Assembly (NCBI RefSeq): GCF_022682495.2
Contig: NC_071392.1
Location: forward strand, 86,940,797 to 87,004,796
Direction of reading: 5' to 3'
Origin: Desmodus rotundus
Lineage: Eukaryota; Chordata; Mammalia; Chiroptera; Phyllostomidae
Length of the DNA stretch: 64,000 nucleotides
This document shows, one piece after another, positions 57,271 to 64,000 of this stretch. The notes below the pieces were generated by a model, which ran no database searches, was not told the origin of the DNA, and saw only the letters and a list, made by a program, of their open reading frames with translations. Numbering within the stretch: position 1 is the stretch's first letter; every line of letters begins with the position of its first letter. Both the position numbers and the translations under genes were made by a program.

Positions 57271-59849
57271 ATCATTGATTCATGTTATATTCTTAAATTT
57301 TGCTCTGGTTTAGAAATTTAGTGGGTTTTTTTCCTGCCCCTGAGACCCTTGCTTCATCTTGCTCTTCTCTTTTTGTGGGTAGAGACTGAAAGGAAAGTGC
57401 AGTATGAGCACCATATGCTGCCTGCTCTGATCCCAGCTATTTTGCCCTGGGCAGGTTCAGACTTAGTCAACTGAATGGCACTTCAGCCTGATAGCTCGCA
57501 CTCAAATTAGCCTCATGATTTACCAGCTTATGTGGCATAAGCTGACGGGTGAGAGCTTGGCTGTTGCATGCAGCTAGATCTTCATAAACAGATAGGAGCT
57601 CTTATAATTCTTAATCCTAAAATGCTTTGCAACACTTAATCCTATGTTTGGCCACTTTGACCATTTCTTCACTGCTCTTTGCTTCACATTCCTGAACGAC
57701 ATGAATTACCTTGGCCGATTGCTTTACAAATGTGTTCGCGTTACATTACGCACTCTGGTTAATTTCTGTTGCACTAGATCGTAAATTCGAAAGCACAGAC
57801 CCCTTCCTCTGGCTTGACTATCACCAACTAGATTCTAGTAGAGTTGGCTGCCCATCAGACACTCTATCAATACTTTTTACTTTTGATAAATAAATTGTTA
57901 GTACTTGTAATTCCTAAGTTAATCATGTTTGAATTTAAAAATTAATTATTAGTGATATGGTTCTTCTTTTAATTAAAAAACCCTTAAAAAATATCTGTGC
58001 ATTGACATAGGACTTAATTATCTGTCTCTGCTCAATGTTGTATATAACATGGAAATTGCTTAAATCCTGAATATTGACGACCTCCCTGGGTGCACTGTGA
58101 TATTATGACTTGATCAACAGCTCTGAAGGAATCGAGGACATTCAGGAGCGTGTTTGGGGATTGCATTCCACGCTTACTTCCAAATCCATCGAATTAGGGC
58201 CTGCAGTTGGATCTTCCTCCAATCATTGCTCACTTATGAGACTGTGCTAAGTGTTCTCTCAGGCGCAGTGAGAGAGTACCACGCGGGCTGCTACGGCAAC
58301 AGCTATTCCTTTTCCTTCTCCTGAAATATTGATGATTACAAAACGTGTTTGTTGTGCTCAGCCTCCAACACAATCACGGTCTTCTCCAGCTGGAGCTCAG
58401 CGGGCCAAAGGGCTTCTGTAGGAAAGAACTGTGTTGATGTGTAGGTGTCTAAGAATAGTATGTATTACAAAAGGAAATTACTATCTATTTGGAAAATTCC
58501 CCCAGAAAGATGTCCCAGATGACTGTTTTCCTGTAGAAAAGCATGTAGATGTACAATCATACAAGAAGGCTTTGCTCCAACAAATCAGAAGTGATTTCAA
58601 TGTGAACAAAAAGAGTTCAAGCTGAAGCTGGTAACTTTATTCAAATGCTGGTAAATTTTAGAAGGGAAAAGAGAGCTTAAGACAAGCATCGACCAATCTA
58701 GCGTAGTGTAGCTGCCGACGCAAAATGCTGCTCAGTCAGGAGCCAGCCAGCAGTGATAGATGGAATAGTACATTAGGTTGAGCAAATATTGGAAAAAGTG
58801 CCTAAAAAAGACAAACTCAGTTTAATCATTGGTTATACACCCCCCACTTCGAGTTACACTCTGGGACCTTTAACAGATATTTTGAGTGAATAAAAAAACA
58901 AAGTGCACTTCTAAGTTGCTGAGCACCTCACAGATTTTACTGTTTATTCATATTTCCTTTTCCCAGAAAACGATTCTATGCATATGAAGACAAAACATCC
59001 AGTTATAAAGTTCAATGTTATAAAAAAACATAAGAACTTCGTTTGCATTATTGAAACCTTGTAAAATACTGAATGGACACACGCATGCTTTATTCTTTTG
59101 TGTTTCTATTTCCAAATCTACTATGTATGTATGACTGTGAGGTAGGATGAGTTTTCAAAATAGCTGTCTTAATTTGTATACTGTCCTGTTTTGCAAATGA
59201 TGTCCAATTTATGTGTTTACTTATATACCGTAAAACATGCAACACAATTTTAAATGAAGGAAACATCTTCCTGGGAGCTTTTCTTTACTCCAAAGATGCT
59301 ATGTAAGCCTTTTGACAAGTTCAGTATCAAAGAAGAACTTACCAGTTAGGAGATGATTGCAGGGGACAATTCAGAGGCCACCGAAGACTCTGTAGTAGAG
59401 TTTAGAGTGCTGAATTTTATGAGCAAGGTGCCTGAGTGCCGTTAGAGAGGCCAGTTGTGCACTCTGGACGTCACAAAAATGTATTGCCATTAGCCTCCTA
59501 GAGGGAATTTTACTAGGAGACCTTGGGAAGGCGTGTGGGAGCGAGAAACCGAAAAACTTGCGTATGTTACCTTAGATTAATATTCTCGGAAGAGAGCAGA
59601 GACTTGCTTTACTCGATGGCCACTTTTAACAATCCTTTGGGAGGGGCAGAAAAAACCCTGGAAATAAAGAGATGTTTACTAATATCATTCTTACTATTCT
59701 GTTAAATGATCAAATCCTAACATTGAGACCAATACTTTCCTTGTGAAAGCAGAGATTTCTCCCCTTTGGTGGATAAGTGATCCTTAGATCTTATCTGTAA
59801 TACAGGGCGCCTGGCTGCTTGTCAGTTAGTTACCTCCCCGGCCAGGGGC
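57271..59849. other. Unique DNA; possible regulatory stretch 58.1-58.4 kb
   Basis: No gene recognised. 58,080-58,420 is less AT-rich, carries several CpGs and is not a repeat I know; it may be a conserved non-coding element. Confidence 0.35.
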
Positions 59850-60040
59850 TCAGGGCGCAGTGGTACAGATGCACACTTCATTGTGAAAGAGTCGTTCTGG
59901 AGTTTAAATCTTGGCTCTGTTGCTTAAACCTTTCTGAAAGCCTCTGTTCTTATCAGTAAATATTCTTCAAATTTTTATAAGGTAGTAAGGATTAAAGAAA
60001 TCCTTTCTATAAAGGGACTAAGTTAGCAATAAACATTTTT
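59850..60040 (+). repeat. MIR SINE
   Basis: 'gcagtggtacagatgcacac', 'gttctggagtttaaatcttg', 'gctctgttgcttaaaccttt' and 'ggtagtaaggattaaagaaa' follow the sense MIR order. Confidence 0.75.
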
Positions 60041-60649
60041 TTTCAAATGCCAATTAAAATTGTCTATTGTTTTACAAAAGCTCATTGAAAGACCGCATTT
60101 CTGTATATCCCATTCGTTTGTTCGAGTCCTGTTGTACTACGAAGAATTGTTCCATTCCCTTTACTTCATGAGACCTTTTAAATATTAAAAGGCAACCATC
60201 AAACCTTTGTTTTATTGTTTGTAAACTAGATGAACAAATACTACCCCAGAAAACAACAAAAACCCTGTTTTCAAACATCCAGCACACAGTATTCAGATCC
60301 CCCTCCACGTGAACTTAGAGTTTCCAGAGCCCCTTTACATAGTAAGATTCCCACCCTAGCTCAGAAGGAAGGACGGGTGGAAGCATTATTCCGACACAGG
60401 GTGTTCTGAACGTACCACTTTAGAGAAACAGCGAGTTGTGTGGAGTGTGACTGAGACAGGGCTGAGTGTGAAAAGTGTGGTTGAGAGATTGCTGGGAAGT
60501 TTTCTGAGAACTAGATTGAAACCAGGTCTTCAAAGCCGTGCAAATTTATCTAGAAAGCCTTAAATTTATCTTAAGGGGAAATATTGATGATTTTTTTAAA
60601 AAGAGGAAACGATGTGTCCGAATTCATGTTCATCTTGTTTTGTTTTGGG

Positions 60650-60850
60650 ACAGGTCATTCTGATGGGGTAGCTGGGAGGTATAGGCTGCAGGCCAATGTG
60701 ACAGAGAACCCGGAAGGTTCTGCAACAGTCTGGAGAAGGCCGGTGGGGCCTGAACGAAAGCAATGACAGTGAACATGGACGAGACCAAACCAAGAGAATT
60801 CTGAGAGGGGCGAGAGGGGGCAGCGTGAGTTGCCGGCGTGTTGTTTGAGC
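60650..60850 (-). repeat. Possible L2 fragment, reverse orientation
   Basis: 'tcattctgatggggtagctg', 'aacgaaagcaatgacagtga' and 'ggacgagaccaaacc' vaguely follow the reversed L2. This may explain the three overlapping reverse-strand frames at 60596-61028. Confidence 0.35.
60809..60826 (+). promoter_or_regulatory. Weak CTCF-like motif
   Basis: GGCGAGAGGGGGCAGCGT contains the AGGGGGCAGCG core but misses several flanking positions. Confidence 0.25.
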
Positions 60851-62109
60851 GGGCACACGTGCGGAGACACAATCGGAGCTCTGGAGAGAGTAGTTCGGGT
60901 AGCCAGCAGGCTGTGAGAACTCCACCCAGGGCGGCTGTGTGTGAAGTGCCTGCAGAACACCTCATCAGGAGCGTCTTCATCAGAGGCTCTGCTGGAGTAA
61001 CAAAACACTCTGTCACTTTACTTTTCACTAAATCACTTAGAAATGTTTAAATTTCAGCTTGTACTTCATTGGAGGAAAAAATATCTCCTAGAGTTTATAA
61101 TATATTCTGGAGCTCAGAAAAGAGCTCTGAGGAGTGGAATATTTATGGAGCAAGAAGGAGTCTCTAAGGGTCTGCTTCCTGTGGTAATTCCTCCTAGCAG
61201 CGTTTCATTCTTCTAGAACCAGGGGAAAAAATGAATATGGCAAAAGAGTTAAAGCATTTTCAAACAGCACGCCGTTAATTATTTCTACATGACTGAATCA
61301 ATAATATCATCCGCTGTGTGTCTTTGTGATCAAAATGAATTATCAACATTCAAACAATAATTTTCAAAGCACATTGGCGTGCATCTCCCATATATAATCC
61401 CTGGGAAGTCTTTTGAACAAACCAAGACAGCCTAAAGACGGCAATGCTTGTTGTTAAAGAAAGTTCAAACCTAGATGCAAAAGGGATTGGATTCTTTTCC
61501 CAGAGTTAGGAACTTTTTCCGGGTTCCTGAAAAGTATACATCATCATGAGCAAAACTGGAACTTGAGCCTGTGTCTCTGAATTAAATATAGTGAATGCTC
61601 TTCTTAAAGTCTCACGAGAAGCAGCTCCTACTGGGTGCACAGTACTTCGCAAGGCAGTGCCTAAACTTCTGCCACGAGAGTCTGCGAGATTCTCCTATGA
61701 CCGTGATTCCTGCAGGTGGCGGTATGCAGAGGGTGAAGACCATGGCTCCATCTAGCAGCTGGCAAAGCAGGTTCCTCAGGGAAACAACCTCAGGAGGAAG
61801 AAACATGGGGGAAGATGCTATACCGGCACTGGTGAGACTTACCCCTTCCAAGGATGCATGGAAGGCAAAAGATAGAAGTAGGCTTTAGCCAACGATTGAC
61901 AATGTGGATGTTAATATCATGAAGCTGGATGTGCATTCGCCCTAAATGCTAAGTGTAAGGACAGACTGCTGAGGAAGATGGATAGTGATGTGTTAACTGT
62001 ATAGAATAGAACTGACAATTGGGGAGCCACTTACAATGCAGACGTAATGATAGGACAACATGCAAGGTCAAGGTCCTAATCTATAAAAGGAAAACGAGAA
62101 TTAAAAATA
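60851..62109. other. Unique DNA, no gene recognised
   Basis: A 97-codon frame at 61595-61888 has an opposite-strand frame over it and no recognised domain. Confidence 0.35.
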
Positions 62110-62475
62110 AGGCATTTTGGGTAAAAGAAATAGACACATAGATCGATAGAACGAAATTGAGAGACCAGAAATAGACCTGTGTAAATACAGTCAACTAATC
62201 TTTGACAAAGAAGCAAAGGTAATGCAATGGAGGAAATACTTTTATTTTCTTTCCCAAATGGTCCTGGAACCAACTGCATTTCCACAAGCAAAACACAAAA
62301 ACTTAATCTAGACACAGACTGCACAACTTCACAAAAATTTTTTCAAAATGAATCATAGACCTAAATATTAAAACAAAAAACTGTAAAACTCCTGGAAGAT
62401 GCATTGTGAGAGCCACCCAGGTGACCTCGGGTATGGTGGTGACTTTGTAGACAGCACCACAGGTGCAATCCAGGC
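62110..62475 (+). repeat. Old L1 ORF2 fragment
   Basis: 'aagaaatagacacatagatc', 'gagaccagaaatagacctgt', 'caactaatctttgacaaaga', 'aatgaatcatagacctaaat' and 'ctgtaaaactcctggaagat' match the L1 ORF2 region between the RT and the C-terminus, in order. The frame is broken. Confidence 0.85.
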
Positions 62476-64000
62476 TTAGGTGGTAGTTTATGTCCCCTCG
62501 GACTTGAGGATGAGTGGCTTGAAAACTCGCTGGCCTCCCGTCCCATAATTCCGTGACTGTGTAAGCCACTCTGAACCCTGACAACACCAGAGCCTTAGTT
62601 AGCAGGGCACACCTCTCTCTACCCCAGTCTAGCAGTAACGTCACCCCTAGCCTGGGGGCAGAAGGACTCAAAATTAAGTTGAGACAAAGGAACATAAACT
62701 TGAATTTTTTTCGCACCTGAGTCTGTTAACTGGGAGACATATCTGCTATGTTTGCAACTGGCTTATGACCCAGAGAAATTTAGAGAGGCTATTTTCAGAT
62801 AATATATTTTTAAACATTGTTAACTATAAAACAACCATGGAGAATCATAATAAAAAAATAACTCAAGGCATTACGGACGTTTTCAGTGATTGTATTTGTA
62901 GAATTGGGGTGCTAGAGGCTTGTGGGGTTGTTAGTCCACAAAGAAGATCAAATTAGAGTAATATGAGAAAAGAATGGATTCTGTACAAATACTTTAAATA
63001 TTAGCTTTCTCTCAACATGCTTTTTACACTTTCAATAATATACTGATGTTAAGATAACCAGACATTCTTCTGTATAAAAAGTAACCCTTTTATTCCTTGT
63101 GCATTTTTCTGTTTAAAAGTCGTGTTTCAGGTGACTTTCCATTTGAATGACTATTTAAAAGGCAATAGAATAGGAGGAGATGCAAGTAACTGAATGATTT
63201 TTAGTCCAAGATTTTTACCAGGTCACTATTTAACATAGTTATCTCTACTAAAAGGAAAAAAAAAATTCAGCTTTATTCAGATCCCCTAGAAAAAAATTGT
63301 GAGACAAAAATGTTAAATTCTGTCTTTTGGTGTAAAGAGGGAGTACAGAAAAGGAGTAGGAGGAGAGACTGGTTGTTTAACCTCCAAAAATACCAGCTCT
63401 GAGCAAGTGTGTATCCTAGTTATAAACATTATTGTCATTGGTGATATTTTGAATTGTAGTACATAATCTTTCAGATTTTTATGCTCAGTAGGGATACTCT
63501 ATGGGTTTGTGTATCCTAAGTGCATGCATATACAGATGGCCCACTGTCTTGGAATAAGTTACTTAGGAAGGCAAGAATAGGTTCTTGTAGAAGGATTCTC
63601 TGTAATAATGCCCCTCGGAAAGACAAATGATCCTCACAGACAAAAAGAAAAAGAAAAAAACCCATGCAAAACATGAAGAAAAAATGCTTTTCAATGGCAT
63701 TTAAATTGTAATTACAAGTAGCAATTCAATGTCTAATGTGATCGGGTGGGGTTTGAACATATTTATTTACTCTTAGTGACTTTTGTCTTTTATGTTCTCA
63801 GTTTATAAATCAAAAGATCTTTTTGAACTGCCAGTGTTGTAAATTCCACCTGCAATCTATTAATCAAGCTGTGCTCCTTTTCTCTGACATCACCGGCAGT
63901 TTATTACTGCAAAATCCAAGATTCTGCAAAAGGAACTCAGCCAACAGTGCTGGAGTTGATGTAGGAGACGGAAAGAATCCAGCCTGCTCCTTCACAACTG
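62476..64000. other. Unique AT-rich DNA, nothing recognised
   Basis: No exon or named repeat recognised. The final 300 bases contain homeodomain-like TAATTA/ATTAAT motifs. Confidence 0.35.

Noticed and set aside
60596..61028. Three overlapping reverse-strand frames of 109-132 codons
   Set aside because: Three frames open over the same GC-richer stretch argue for composition; part of it may be L2.
1..64000. CRISPR arrays, operons, ribosome binding sites, Rho-independent terminators
   Set aside because: The window is mammalian nuclear DNA; no regularly spaced repeats or bacterial gene organisation are present.

Overview
The window looks like AT-rich, non-coding (intergenic or long-intron) DNA from a bat nuclear genome. 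Two tRNA-derived SINEs of the VES type, each flanked by target-site duplications, point to bats, probably Yangochiroptera. Young L1 tails, L1-derived elements lacking ORF2, and old mammal-wide repeats (MIR, L2, MaLR) agree with a placental mammal. I found no convincing host protein-coding exon; the many short open frames lie in repeats or in unique DNA with no recognisable domain.

Layout. 0-12.4 kb: MIR and old L1 tails, a solo LTR inserted inside an L1 3' UTR, an L2 relic, a 109-bp L1 tail with a perfect duplication, a hAT-type MITE, and a second solo LTR of the same family in inverse orientation. 12.4-20.3 kb: mostly unique DNA with L2/MIR pieces, an ERVL-type LTR and a palindrome cluster. 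20.4-22.2 kb: a near-complete half-L1 element (5' UTR, ORF1, 3' UTR, no ORF2) between perfect 16-bp duplications; its ORF1 is still open but has an in-frame deletion. 23.6-29.2 kb: a TIR MITE, a 5'-inverted (twin-primed) L1, a MaLR LTR, L1/L2/MIR relics and a VES SINE. 32.4-34.1 kb: an ancient HAL1-like relic carrying a second VES, then a CpG island that no repeat explains. 35.6-37.3 kb: a second, decayed copy of the 20-kb half-L1 family in the same orientation. 37.3-41 kb: an old relic carrying a TIR MITE, then a long reverse-oriented L2. 41-64 kb: unique DNA with scattered L1, L2 and MIR, an LTR with recognisable U3-R-U5 signals, microsatellites, CTCF-like motifs and a weak env-like open frame.

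No genes here work together in a pathway. The biology is transposition history plus possible regulatory DNA. The best leads are the half-L1 family, the orphan CpG island, a 53-bp direct duplication and two perfect 16-bp inverted repeats that look like template-switch scars inside old repeats. All repeat names come from memory of consensus sequences, not from a database search.
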